In this document: piece by piece, positions 36,864 to 48,149 of the stretch
Numbering within the stretch: the stretch's first letter is position 1
Layout of the letters: each line of letters starts with the position of its first letter
Origin: Taenia hydatigena
Taxonomy: Eukaryota; Platyhelminthes; Cestoda; Cyclophyllidea; Taeniidae
Reading direction: 5' to 3'
Length of the DNA stretch: 64,000 bases
Assembly: GCA_036345935.2 (NCBI GenBank)
Contig: JADWOT020000006.1
Coordinates: 4,405,543 to 4,469,542, forward strand
Program-made: the position numbers and the translations under genes
The notes under the pieces: model-generated
What the model was told of the DNA's origin: nothing
The model's database searches: none
The model's input: the letters and a program-made list of their open reading frames with translations, nothing else

Positions 36864-37331
36864 TCAAACCTGGAGTGTATATGCCAGAACTGGCACGCCC
36901 GGTGACTGGTAAAGCTCCATCTTCTGCTCAGCAATGTAGTCCACGAGCTCGTCTATAGCTACACGAGCAATCACTCTCAACCTAGCCGTGTTTTTGTTGT
37001 TGCCATCTCGATGGATACCTACCAACTGCATCCTCGGTTCATCTGTTAGTCGGTAACAATCCACAATCACAGTGAAGCTGTCATTATAGATGATCGTTCC
37101 ACCTCTTGACGAGTGTCCTATTTCACGCACTGTCAGCTTCGCTGTCTTAGCAGCGTGAGTAGTGCGTGAGATTTCGGAGAGAGCGCAGCCGAAGGCATCG
37201 TAGCACATCACTAGGGCACGCTTCCAGATGTAGGCAGTAGGCCTCGACATGGGACAGTTTGTCGATGAGCAAGTGAAGTTCCGTTGCCAGACATTCAGCG
37301 AAAAGGGGTCAAATGAGCAGTTTGTGTTCAC
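36864..37331 (-). other. 155-codon antisense frame in module A, probably decayed
   Basis: The same frame can be followed in the other A copies, with stops at 12546-12548 and 16975-16977 and a large internal loss in copy 4. Shared pieces are LTVRE/LTVRK, SIHR/GIHRD, NNK and IIDELV. I recognise no family. Between copies 1 and 3, twelve substitutions at about 36978-37019 fall 3, 4 and 5 at codon positions 1, 2 and 3, so no coding constraint is evident. It could be a remnant of a real gene that was already dead when duplicated, or chance. Confidence 0.25.
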
Positions 37332-37348
37332 TTCATTCAGCGGAAATC

Positions 37349-37375
37349 CACGTGCTCAGTCGGATGAGGCACGTG
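37349..37375. promoter_or_regulatory. Paired E-box hairpin, copy 3
   Basis: CACGTGC and GCACGTG form a 7-base stem around a 13-base loop. The loop differs from those at 17118-17144 and 56602-56628, but both CACGTG palindromes are intact. A match to GGTTATTG follows in all A copies. Confidence 0.5.
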
Positions 37376-39499
37376 TACCTATGGTTATTGATTGACACCT
37401 GTATTCCCTGCATTCGTGGCATACTTTGCAGCGAACCTGACATTTGGACAGGTATAGCCAACATTTGGTTACCATCAAAGCATCATCATCACCACCTAGA
37501 AGGTCATTTTTTGCGAATGTTTTACATCAAGCTTCTAATTTAGGTATTTATGTGCCTTGAATTTGCCACACAATGGATCAGTATAAATTTTATGTATTTT
37601 CCAGGCTTAAAACATGATTTGCCTAGCCTTTCGGGACGATTTAACCAGCTTGCATGACACCGCTTTTGGAATGTAAGGCTTTGAAAGATTGGTTTTCTTG
37701 GTATTGGAGTACTAACCACTTTCATGACAAGTGTTACCCTTAGATCAACTTTCAATCAACCCACCAGATTCAAACGTCTAGCGACGCAAATAAAATTGAA
37801 CCTGCCGCTGTGCATTTGCTCTAATCCTGCAAGCTTGAGTGTTTGAGAAGTTTCCCGAATGAATTCGCACACCTGTCTATTACTTTGCACGACTTGGGAT
37901 CAACTAACACGCTAAGCTAAAGTCACACCCTTCTGGCAGCTTCTTCCTCTTCTAAACTTGGTGTTAAGTTTTCCATCTGGTTCGGTGCTCCATTGCTACC
38001 TGTATCTTCTGCTTTCAGTGTGGTTTAGCATTATAGTAATGTGCGAATTGCAAAATAGCCCAAGGCAAGGTGGTTTGTTAACCGGTGCTGTCATAACCGA
38101 CTGTCTTTTTTGCTGGATTTTTGAGTTCCTAAAATAGCGCCGCAAATTGTATCGCTTCCATGTTAGCTATTTTTACGCACAGAGGATGGCTAATGTTTAT
38201 CGAAAGCCTCCAACTGCACTCCTGTGGAATGAGCCAGTGTAACTCTCTGTTAGTTGAGCTCTATATTAATTAATTTAGCTCGCAAACAGTTTTATTGCAA
38301 AGTTCTGCCCTCGCCTCTAGCTTATTAATGGGCAATTAATAAAATCTCTGACCTTGAGCTCCCTCTTTATCGAAAAGTCCATACAAAAATGGGGAGGCGC
38401 ACGCTACTTTGCTATGTTCTTGATAGTTTTCTCATGTTGTGGGCTTTGGGTGTTTTTGTTTTAATCGTTTGCGATCCCTCCAAAGGAACTTCGTTTTGCT
38501 TTGTTGTAAGACGCTGAGCTGCAGCATCCTTCATTTTGCTAAACTCACCTCCTCTAAATGCGGGTAGATAAGTGGATTTTTGGAATACACTATCTCTGCA
38601 TCACGAAAGTGCGTCTTTAAATTGTAAACTTCCTAGAACCTGGCGGATGTGCGCACGAGCATACGTGGTTTTCTTGAGATGCGAAAGTACCCAGGAAAGA
38701 TGGGTCGACACTTCTGGGGCTTATTTGCATTGCAAAACACCGTCGCTTTACTGAGCAATGCGGTGAATTATCCACGTATGAAGTCGACAAAGGTAAGAAT
38801 TTATTTCGCCAACCCCTGTGAGAAACGGTAAGTGAGGCTGGCATATGATGGCTCTCCCCTGCATAAGTACAAATATTTGACCTTGACTGGGCACAAGTTA
38901 GGCTTGCACAAGATTTCTCTCTGAAGGTTACACAAGTTTTGAATTGGCATGTCAAATTAGGCGAAAATCCGATTTCTGCCCAAAACTGTTTCATTTTGAC
39001 CTATTGACTACCATTTTCCTTCTTTGGCATATGGAACTAATGGAGTGCTTTTGGGCGGAGGCACTCAAGAGTCAGGTGCAGTCCATGCTAAGCACCGTGG
39101 GCACAGCTCTGCGATTGTTTGTTTCCAGAGGTACTGACTAAGGGACCGACAAATCCATGGAAATCCAAACTTGTTTAGGCAATGAGGTGTGACGCGGTGT
39201 CTTTGTTCCATTGCTCCTCCATTTTCATATATTTATACCACTATAAACATGGCACTGTTATAAGTAATAAGCTATTTATAGCGGCATTGTGCTGCGTTTA
39301 TAGTCGTGTTTTGAGGCATTTTAATTCCTTCAGCCGATTATTCCCGTTCTAAATTAACCTGTGGCATAGCTGTCGAATTTGTTCTACAATTGTCGGTTCT
39401 TGTAGACAAGTTGAAAGGAAGTTTGGTTTTCTAGTGTCGCTTTCTTCCTGCAGATCCGTTTCAAAGCAAAGTTATGTGAGTTATTTTATGGATATCCTT

Positions 39500-41100
39500 G
39501 TCATGGAACCGAAACGCCCTATTTCGAGATAAAATTCATGTAGAGTTCTCCCAAACTTGCATTGTGTCAGCGTTTATCAGCCTAGTGTACAAAAGGAAAG
39601 GAGAGTAGTTAACAATAAAGTTAGTAATGCATTATTCCAAATGTTCTTGTCTCCTATTTACTGTATTAGCGGTAAGTAGTTACCTAGAGTCTTCCGTTCC
39701 GTTGCTATCTCTCCGTTCTCCTCGCAACAGCAGTAATACAAATCGAAAGCCGTTGTCAATTCATCCGTTTCAGCTGCATCTCATACTAGAATATAAAGAC
39801 ACGCACGTGCCAGTTGAATTAGTGAGCTTGGCAATATCACACCGCTGGGCGGCATGACCTCCAGGCCGTGCCAGCAGCCTCCTCCTCCACCCTACCTTTC
39901 CCGAGTATTAGTTCTTCTTCCGTCTTTACGGAAATCTTGGGACGTTACTAATGATTATTTGTTTCTGAGAAGCTCAATTCATTATCTTGCCGAGTCTTAG
40001 CATTGTTTGGATCCACTGGTAACTCAGGTCTCTTATCTTATGTATTAGTGACATTTTATCCCTATTTTTCTGATTTGATGCACTACAAACTATCAAATTA
40101 ATTACTCTCATGCCAGTGGTTGCTAAACGCATAAACAAACTCGTAACGTGCGAAAGGGATTCTGACGCAAGAATGTTCAAATACGTCCATTAAATGATCG
40201 TGCTTCTCAGCGCTTTTCTTGATCTCCCTTCATTGCTTAGTGATGCTTTCATGCATCTCACTTAACAATCACCTACGATTCTTTAATTATTCTGTTGAAC
40301 TTTGTAAAGCGTTCTATGTAGAAAGATGCGCTTGGCCTCAAGTTCTAACTGAATACACAAGAAGCCATAGCACAGTGCCACTAACTATACTGTCAACGCA
40401 TGGAATGAATGGGAACCACTGCTATGTCACCCAGAAACACAATGGCGGCGACTTCAGTGCTCACCCAACCACAGCGAAGTTTTGAATCGACAACGCAAGC
40501 ATTGCCCAGAGTACTCTTGCTTAATTTCGTCTTCCACACATGCTTCTCATTTTATGCAATGAATGCCAACTTTTCTAGGAAGTTGTGAATTCGGTGTGAG
40601 GCCAATGCTTTGATGAAGGAAGGGCGAGCTAAGGAATGTCACAGGCGTCGAAATTAATCTTAGTAGAGCTTATAATCTCCCATCTTGCACAAGAGGGCGA
40701 TCATTCTACTCGAAAAAATGCAATTTTTGCTGCCAAAGGCACTCGAATTTGATCTGTGGATGCCAGTTGCCATAAGCATGCGTCTCCTCTTCCACTTTAG
40801 TGATTGCTTTCTTTTAAAATACAAAACTCACATAGTCTTTAGCGCGAAATGGCTTGATCCCATCCTCAATGGATGATGGCTTTGCCACCTATCACAATTA
40901 TTCTTGAGCCCTTCTCTGACGAAATCATGATCCTGCACTAGTCCATGGTATCTAAAAATTGAAGTTAAGTGGACCTTTACTTACCATTTGAAATGCGTTT
41001 GACCACAAAAATAGGACTTGATTTCTCATTCAACTTTCGCTTCTAGCATCACACATCGATGATGTTTGCTGATAAAGCCATACTAAGCAACCAGCTGTAC
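39500..41100 (+). repeat. Module D, copy 2
   Basis: This is collinear with 19160-20500 and 58400-59600. The GGCC-type core is at 39844-39879, the anchor TTGAGCCCTTCTCTGAC at 40904-40920, and TTGACCACAAAA at about 40989 recurs near 20388. Part of it (39845-40230) also matches 3660-4020. Confidence 0.75.
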
Positions 41101-41399
41101 CAAATTGTGCCTTTACCAAATTAGCTCGGGTCAACACAACGGAAGGAGGGCTGGATGGTCCTAGTTTGGGGGTCATTGCGTGGTTGCTAATGTGCCAGCT
41201 GAATTGGTAGGTCCGATGGAATGAGTGATTTTGCCGAAGTCGAACTAAAGGTGTCCTTGTTATGCTGATTTATTGTCCTCAGAGGCACTGGCAGGGATAG
41301 TGCCAAGCATATCCTCCAATACTTGGATTCAAATTCCCATAAATTCAAAGACTCTGCCTTTTTAAACCTGGCGAGCACTTATTTCTTCCTTCAGCCTTA

Positions 41400-43420
41400 A
41401 CAAGACGGAGGGCTTGCAGTGGTTTGCTCCAAGTCACTTCTGGGGAAACTATCGAGGCAAAATACACATCGTTTCTAATGCTTTGGATATAAAATGTCCC
41501 TTTTGTCAATTTCTAAGGATCTCTCTTTATTTATATGCATCGCATGCGTACTTGAGCTTAAAATTGAGAACACGGTTAAAGAATGGAAGCGGGTTCCCAT
41601 GGAAGTCATTCACTGTTTTGTCAAAATTTCGTTTGTTAGACTCGTTTGACTTCCTATTCTTGTGTTCTTCCCTTTCTCTGTTTTGCCATCAACCTTTACG
41701 CAGATGTTCGTCAACTTTAAAGAGCGCCTGGCAAAGTGCTCCGACTTTCTTATATTTCTCCGATTACCTTGAACTATACTACCTAGTTTTACTGCAATAA
41801 CGAATGAAGGAATTGCCCTTAATTGAGAGATAAAGTGCTTACAACCATCCGGAGCTAAGGACAATGGACCCCAAGATTCCACTGCATAATCTACCGTCAC
41901 TTTCTACTCAAATCTATCAAAATAATCAGCTAGACGGAGCGCATTTCTCATTTTATGCAAAACTCAGCTCATACCATTGCTCAAACTCAAAGAGCCAGAT
42001 TCTTCTTTTCTAAAGTCACCGCTATGTGTTATTTGATGCCTATATCGGAATTTCATCCCTTAAAACAAAAGCTTGTAATATCTTAGATGCTGCAATACGT
42101 TTGAGTATAAAATGACATTCGTAAAAATAGCACCGAATAACAGTGAGTATTTTAGGTAAGTGGTTTAATAGTAGCTCTGGCAGATAGATTTATGCCGAAA
42201 GTTTGCCAGAAAGGGATGAATTATAGTAATCTAGCACAAATTGGAAATTACAGGTCATTTTATTTTCCCTGAGAAGAATAAAACAAGCATTTTATCGTGA
42301 TTATGCCATTATAGTAAGCGCACGCATGAACCTCGTTAATGACATGCATGTGAATAACTTTGCGGAGTTTGTCGTCGCACAGGTTGCATGATTTTGTAGG
42401 CCTTAAAGATCCTGTCCACTGAGACGGTTGTAATTGTAATCAGTCTGCGTTCCAGGCTAGCACATCCCCGCGCATTCCTTTTATGTTCTTCACCTCAAGC
42501 TTTAGGGGCGTCCATCTATGCTCCAGAAATCTCTTTTGCTATCTCACCGTTATTCTCAAAACGTCTCATCCACTTCATCTGTGAGTGCCTAGTCTTTGTG
42601 CTAAGAAAAGTTAGTAACTGTCCCCTGGGAGATGAAGCAGTGGCGCCCCTTCTAGCCTTGTCCGATTTTTTGGAGACCAATCACTCCATAGTTTGGGCAT
42701 ACGATGCTGTGGGGCATGAGGTTTTGCGTAGTGTTGTTTTTAAGCATGGTAATTGTCTTTTCTTTCCATTGCAACCCCAAAGGAAGAATCCGTTTTCCTC
42801 ACCCGTCCTTGGCTCGTATTGTAAAGAAACGAATGGGTAGATTTCAGGCATACCTCATTGGATTTTAGGCATTGAAATTCTTGACATACACTTTAGTTGG
42901 CAAACTGCCACACACACACACACACACACTTCAGCCTATCGAAAGAGGAGAAATCGAGACTTAGAAGTGTGAGATAGGTTTAGGGTTTGTGGGTCATTTG
43001 GCGATAACCAGTGATAGGTTTGCTGATACCTAACTCAATCACTCAGTTAGTCAAGAAGACTCGAATTTGCACTACGCTGTTTTATGGTGCATATAAGGGA
43101 AGTTAAGACCTACCAAGTGATAGACTCTTAAGCCCATTGTCTGGCATTCCTTAATACGTGACGTCCGCATACGAGAACACGCTTTGTTAGTGGCTTCAAC
43201 CAAATCTCCTCCTTAATAAATGCATTTCAGTGTGATCTGTAGAAATCACTCACGCTAAACATGACTTCAAGTCCTTGGCAATGTAGTGGGACAATAGCGA
43301 CAGGCACTGTGCGATTTTGCTGTGGTCGACAGTGGAGGATCCTCGTGCACACGACGCATCTTTCTTGAGTGGTTTGGCACAGGACCCAAATAGGTGTTTG
43401 GTGTTTCTGTGGAGTACGTT
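41400..43420 (+). repeat. Module F, copy 2
   Basis: This matches 13700-15700 and 59900-62350. AGAACACGGTTAAAGAATGGAAGC-like sequence at about 41568-41590 aligns with copy 1 at 13848, the anchor TTTGTAGGCCTTA lies at 42393-42405, and GGATCCTCGTG near 43336 recurs at 15655. The 128-codon frame at 41414-41800 is the counterpart of the frame in copy 1 and is equally doubtful as a gene. Confidence 0.8.
42909..42929. repeat. CA microsatellite
   Basis: About ten CA units stand at a site where the two other F copies have few or none (15255-15268 and near 61926). It is the longest dinucleotide tract in the window. Confidence 0.9.
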
Positions 43421-43489
43421 GTTAAGATACTTCATCCTGCTGCCTTATACCATGGAGTGTAACTAGGTGCATTCAAAAATAGACCTCTC

Positions 43490-44530
43490 CTTCTCCTTTA
43501 CTTAAAGGTCAATTTCAATGAGGCAATAGTGTTGGTTAAGGCACTACAAGGCTTGTTTGTGCATTGAGACACGGTGTGAAGTTGTCGTGGCGACGAAGGC
43601 ACCACACGAACACGAACACGTAGGTCCAATAATTTAATAAATAAGAGCTTGTATAATTTTATGGTAGCCCAATTGCTAAACTCCATTATAAGTAAATTCA
43701 TGCAGTAGTATTTTGGCCGATCGAAATCTATCCACAAGTGGTTCTAATGAAAAAAGTTTTGAGTGAAACATAACAGCTTATTGAACCCTTCAACCATGGT
43801 TGCTTGGATAGTTATGGTTCTGTCATCGTATTTACGCTGGGCGACATCGCCTCTGAATCATGCTGGTTGCCTTCTCTGCTCTTACATTATGCCTTATTTT
43901 CTTTTCGGGAATGTCTTCTGAGCGTTGTTTGTTGTTACCATTAGCTCATGAAGCACATCTTAGTCGTGGTTTTATTAGGGCCATAAAATCGTTACATCAG
44001 CATCTCTAAATAATTCACGCATTTCTGATGTCGAATGACTAACTTACTCGAAAAATTGCTTTTGTGTTAAATAAGGCTTCATTTTACACCATGTAAATCA
44101 TTTGTCATAAGACCTGGGGAATTCATACTTTCCAAAGTTATCGTCCAGTGATGAATCGTTCGTCTACCAGTTGGCATGACTAATGTTGACGGAATGAGGA
44201 AACGCGGATTCTTAATCCCTTTCAGGGCAAAGGGGAGATTGCGGTTTGAAACACTACAAATGGAATTATTTATAGCGCCCTTTTTAAGACCGAGTGCTTC
44301 ATGTAATAAACTTTTTCACCAAAATAACTAATATCGTGTGAACTGCTACTTGCTTACTTTGCAATCTTGATTGTGTTGGAAATTAGTAAAGCTAATTAAA
44401 TTTTAGCGTTTCCGAATGCTTTACCCCCTCCTGTCAATCAGTCTTGTCAGAGGCAATGACTTTGTCTCTGCTTAGTCAGTCCAAGTGTTGGCACGGGTCC
44501 ACCAGGTTAATTTAGGACTTTTAGGCTGAA
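43490..44530 (+). repeat. Module G, copy 2
   Basis: This matches 20680-21660 and 62300-62680. It begins with AAGGTC..TTTCA and CAATAGTG near 43525 (copy 1 near 20688), continues with TTTTGGCC near 43713, and has the 18-base anchor at 44361-44378. CTGTCAATCA near 44431 recurs near 62569. Short CACGAACACGAACACG runs near 43601 are specific to this copy. Confidence 0.75.
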
Positions 44531-44659
44531 CGTTAACTGACAACAGGCTGCAGCTTGAAATGTATTTTCCCTCGAAACACAACTTTGCAATCTGTGATCT
44601 TTTATAAATGAGATACGAGCCAAAATATTCCACATGCCAACTGGAGTTCAATGCCACAA

Positions 44660-45920
44660 AGAAAGGATAAGTGGAATCTTATCATTGCAGTTATTGCCTT
44701 CCAGTATTTGAAGGCAGTCTTTGATGCGGTAACGATGAACATTGAGGCGGGTTATGCCGTAGCGGGTGCGAAGTCGCGCATTGGATGTGAATAGTCGGAA
44801 TCATCTCTCCTTACTTGCATGGCTTTGAAAGATTAAATAGCATGGGGAGATGTCGAGACGTAAAGTCTTCTGCCGCTCCGAGTCATCTTTGGGGCTGTAA
44901 AAGGGCACAGCAGTGTTGAAGATCTATCCACTACTAGCCTATCGAAAAGGCCTTTCGTGCAGCGACTCCACTGAGTAACATCTTTACTTTCTCCTCCTAT
45001 GGCTTCTCATTTTGATCTCCAGAACGCAGTTATAAGAGCTTTTTCTCTGCACATCAAAGTGACCATCGGCAGTCTACCCTTTAATAAGGGACCATAAAGT
45101 GGGGAATTATTCGTCCATGCAAGACGCCGCTGTAAATGATTCCTAGTTGGCCGGCTGGCTATGGTGGACGCTTACTGGAAGATTTTACCTCCAACTAATT
45201 TATTTCCATGCAAACAAGTTATCTTTGCATAAGTGAGTTTAACGTGAATATTCATTTTTAGGTCTTTAGTGGTCTGCAACTGTTCAGCCTTTTAACCCAT
45301 CAGACCATTTAAAAGACATTGCTTGTTTCAAGCTGTTTTAGCCTGCTCAGAGTCTAAGGTAAGCAGCAAATGACAGCCCAGCTTCTTCACATAAATAGAT
45401 GACCTTAAGTGCTAAGCTTAGAATCATTAGAGGTTACAAATTTTGCTCGTTTGTTAAAGACAACCAAAGTATATACTTACTTACCATTTGCACTGCCCAC
45501 CTACGGGCGTGATAACAAACCCTAATACCAATCATAGTTGTTATTTTGTGGAAGCAAACAAGCCCCACACTTTAGTCTGTGCTTCTTACACTTTTAATTG
45601 AGGAAGAGTTGGAAGTCTTTGCAATGTGTATGAGGACATGATTTTGGCAAGAAGTGTGCATTCGGTACTGTGGAACATTGAGGCAGTATTATATTTACTG
45701 CGTTGACGAATGCAGCATCAGCCAGCCCATCACAGACTCTTGACAGATCTCTGCACTGAATGGCATTAGCATGAGAGCTGATGATTCCAATCCAAGACAA
45801 AGAAAGGACATTGGAGTTTTAATGAACTAGAATTATTTGCCGTAGAGGTGCTAGTCAAGCAGTTGTCTGAAGACTAGGTATGTTGCCGGAGAGCAAGCGT
45901 GGAATTGCCTCCAAAGTAAT
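44660..45920 (+). repeat. Module I, copy 2
   Basis: This aligns with 24100-25750, with anchors at 44810-44821 and 45742-45753. It is shorter, lacking the counterpart of about 24850-25400. It follows G directly, with module H absent. Confidence 0.7.
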
Positions 45921-45949
45921 CAAATCGCTTCACGAGTCGGCTTTGAAGC

Positions 45950-46790
45950 CACAGAGAAATTTTCAAATTCGTAGGCATCCTTTTTCTTCCACCTCCTTTC
46001 CCGTCATTCCACTGGCTTTATTTTGCTTACGCCAAACCCCGCCTTTGTCGCATAATGTTAGATTAGCCGCAGGAGAACACCGTCCTACACTAGCAGTTGC
46101 CTTTCTCTGTCCCGCAAAGGGAAGGTTTTAAACCACTCTGTCTCTGTGCTCCAAACCATGCAATGCAAAACCACCACAACAACAACAACAACCCACTTTT
46201 TTGTCTGTACCTGATTACAATGTCGCGTGTCGCGTCTCCCACTGATCAACCCATCCACTTACCCACCGATACGCACGAACCTACTACAGCATTTATGCAC
46301 TCCTCCACAGACAGGTGGGAATTAAATGAAACTGCATAATTATAAATGGCCTGGAGATAGGGCTAACCTCCTCGTCCGTCATTCTGTAAAAATTGCGGTT
46401 ATTTGTTTTCTCGTTCTCCTCCTCCGCTAGTACCATTGCCAACTCTTCTTTATTCTTGCTCCTTTCATTTTTCCTAACATGCAAAGCATTTTCTCTTGAA
46501 AGAACCAGCATACTTATGGAACTTTCGACAATTCAAACGAGTTCTCTTACAAGTTTTCCATATGCTAGGTTATCCGACAGCCAAGCTGAGAATGTCACAG
46601 TTGCAAAGATAAGTGAAGACCTATTCGCGATGCATGACACCTTTCACTTTTGTTGGCGACAGATGTATGCACGTGTACTTCTTTATTTGTGGCATTGAAA
46701 GGGCGAAAGGCACATAAAATTGATGCCCAAACTTTGTTCTTAACCAAGCGCATTTGACTACATCTTCTGTGAATTGAAATTCCGACCCCC
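45950..46790 (+). repeat. Module K, copy 3
   Basis: This is collinear with 6100-6620 and 25750-26740. The 17-base anchor is at 46092-46108, GATACGCACGAA near 46268 recurs near 26039, and the minus-strand frame at 46595-46795 corresponds to those in the other copies with gaps. Confidence 0.75.
46175..46192. repeat. ACA microsatellite
   Basis: Six ACA units lie inside K copy 3. The corresponding places in copies 1 and 2 (near 6280 and 25980) have AAAACACC or AAACACC only, so the tract arose in this copy. Confidence 0.8.
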
Positions 46791-47850
46791 ATCAACGCCT
46801 AGTTGGTAGTGCGAAGATGCCATTTACAAACCAATCCCAAGAGTCATTGAAATTGAGAAGATAGTTGACCGCAACCTCAGTGAATTCTCTTGACAACCGC
46901 ATTAAGGAAAGAAGGGTGTGCAAGCCAATTCGTATTTTCATCGCTGGTTGCAAGAACATGGGCTCGGAAATGAGATCGCATCTAATAAGTAGCAAGGTGT
47001 CAAATAGTTTCGTGTTAGTAAGGTTTAACGTCAGTGCTCCTTTGCTACATTGCTCTTCCCTCAGTTTTGTTGGGAGGTGAGAAGGACAATGCATGTTCGC
47101 CGAGTTGCCGTCTTCATAACGAACTTGTCCTGGATGGTTCGCGACTAGTATCGCTTGCTTAAATTGTCAACAGCCTTTCTGCAAAACAGAGGATCGGCGA
47201 AGTTGCCAAAGTTATTCATCATTTAACCCTTCTTTAAGGAGTCGTCGCAGATCCTTCTCTCTACAGTGCATGCTTCTCTTCGGTTAATCTTTGGCATTTT
47301 GTAAACGGAAGTAAGGGCAATTATCCGCTCAGAATGGATGCGTCTTCCACCGCCACCAAAACACTCTTACGCCACTTTTCTGGAGACGAATGGAGTGATG
47401 CCAACAAAGCAGAAGAGAAGGGCTTGAGTCTATTGACACGGCTTGGAGGCAAAACGAAAACTCGCATATTTGACGATCCCTTCTTGTGAATCGTAATATC
47501 TTAATGTAACAATTTATATTGCCTTTCTCCTTTGACTGAAAGCTTCACCAGTTTCATTCACATTGCCTTTGCGTCCACACATTATCTTCCAAAAGTATCT
47601 CTTGCTTCGCCACCCAAGTAAACAGAGTCGACGCTCGAGATTGGGACTTAAATTATTAGTATTCAGAGGATTGATATTTTAGTGAAAGTCCCAGAAAGTA
47701 GCTTTAAGAAATACTTAATTGAAAACGGCACACTTAAATGTATGAAATGGGCACGCTGTAGCAACTCGAGACTTCTCAGAATAGAAAGATGTGGGCAGGC
47801 CACTGACATGGTCCAAAGACTATGTCATTCAGCGGAGGTACAAAGGGCGG
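46790..47850. other. Unassigned spacer between K and L
   Basis: The other units have no counterpart of this roughly 1 kb, as K and L are nearly adjacent there. Frames of 100 codons (minus, 46792-47094) and 71 codons (plus, 46865-47080) overlap, and neither is recognisable. It is either an insertion here or a loss shared by the other two units. Confidence 0.4.
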
Positions 47851-48080
47851 AACCTTACAGATTTGCAAAGCCAAAGCAAAGAGCTAAACAAATAGTTAAA
47901 GGATTACCTTGCTAGCTTTGATTGTCGCAAGTAACATCTGCTGTAATACGGCTAATTAACAAAAATTTCCTCAGGACGTGAGCAGAGTATCATTGCCACA
48001 CTAACGACTGTGGTAGTAGGCGTTTTTAAGGACCGTAACGATTTCCTACCCGCAAGAGATTTAAGGCAATATTCAGTCAT
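47850..48080 (+). repeat. Module L, copy 3
   Basis: This is a weaker match to 6700-6990 and 26750-27060. GAGCTAAACAAATAGTTAAAG-like sequence, CACACTAAC near 47998, GGCGTTTTTAAGGACCG near 48017 and GAGATTTAA near 48056 occur in the expected order. Confidence 0.55.
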
Positions 48081-48149
48081 TTTATCAAAGCCGGGTTTTC
48101 AACCAGCCTAAATGATTAGACAAAGATGGGTTTTTTAATTTCTCGTTAA

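Larger units (their letters stand above)
36060..39150 (+). repeat. Module A, copy 3
   Basis: This is the fullest copy and aligns with 11550-13600, 15780-19020 and 56260-58100. It carries the longest version of the antisense frame (36864-37331), the CACGTG hairpin at 37349-37375, the near-identical 64-base stretch at 37799-37862, and the later part with CCTAGAACCTGG near 38634 matching CCTAGAGACTGG near 57498. Confidence 0.8.

Noticed and set aside
37478..37500. Run of histidine codons in a 76-codon frame at 37313-37543
   Set aside because: It is an imperfect CAT/CAC tract in one A copy. The frame is not open in the others and has no domain.
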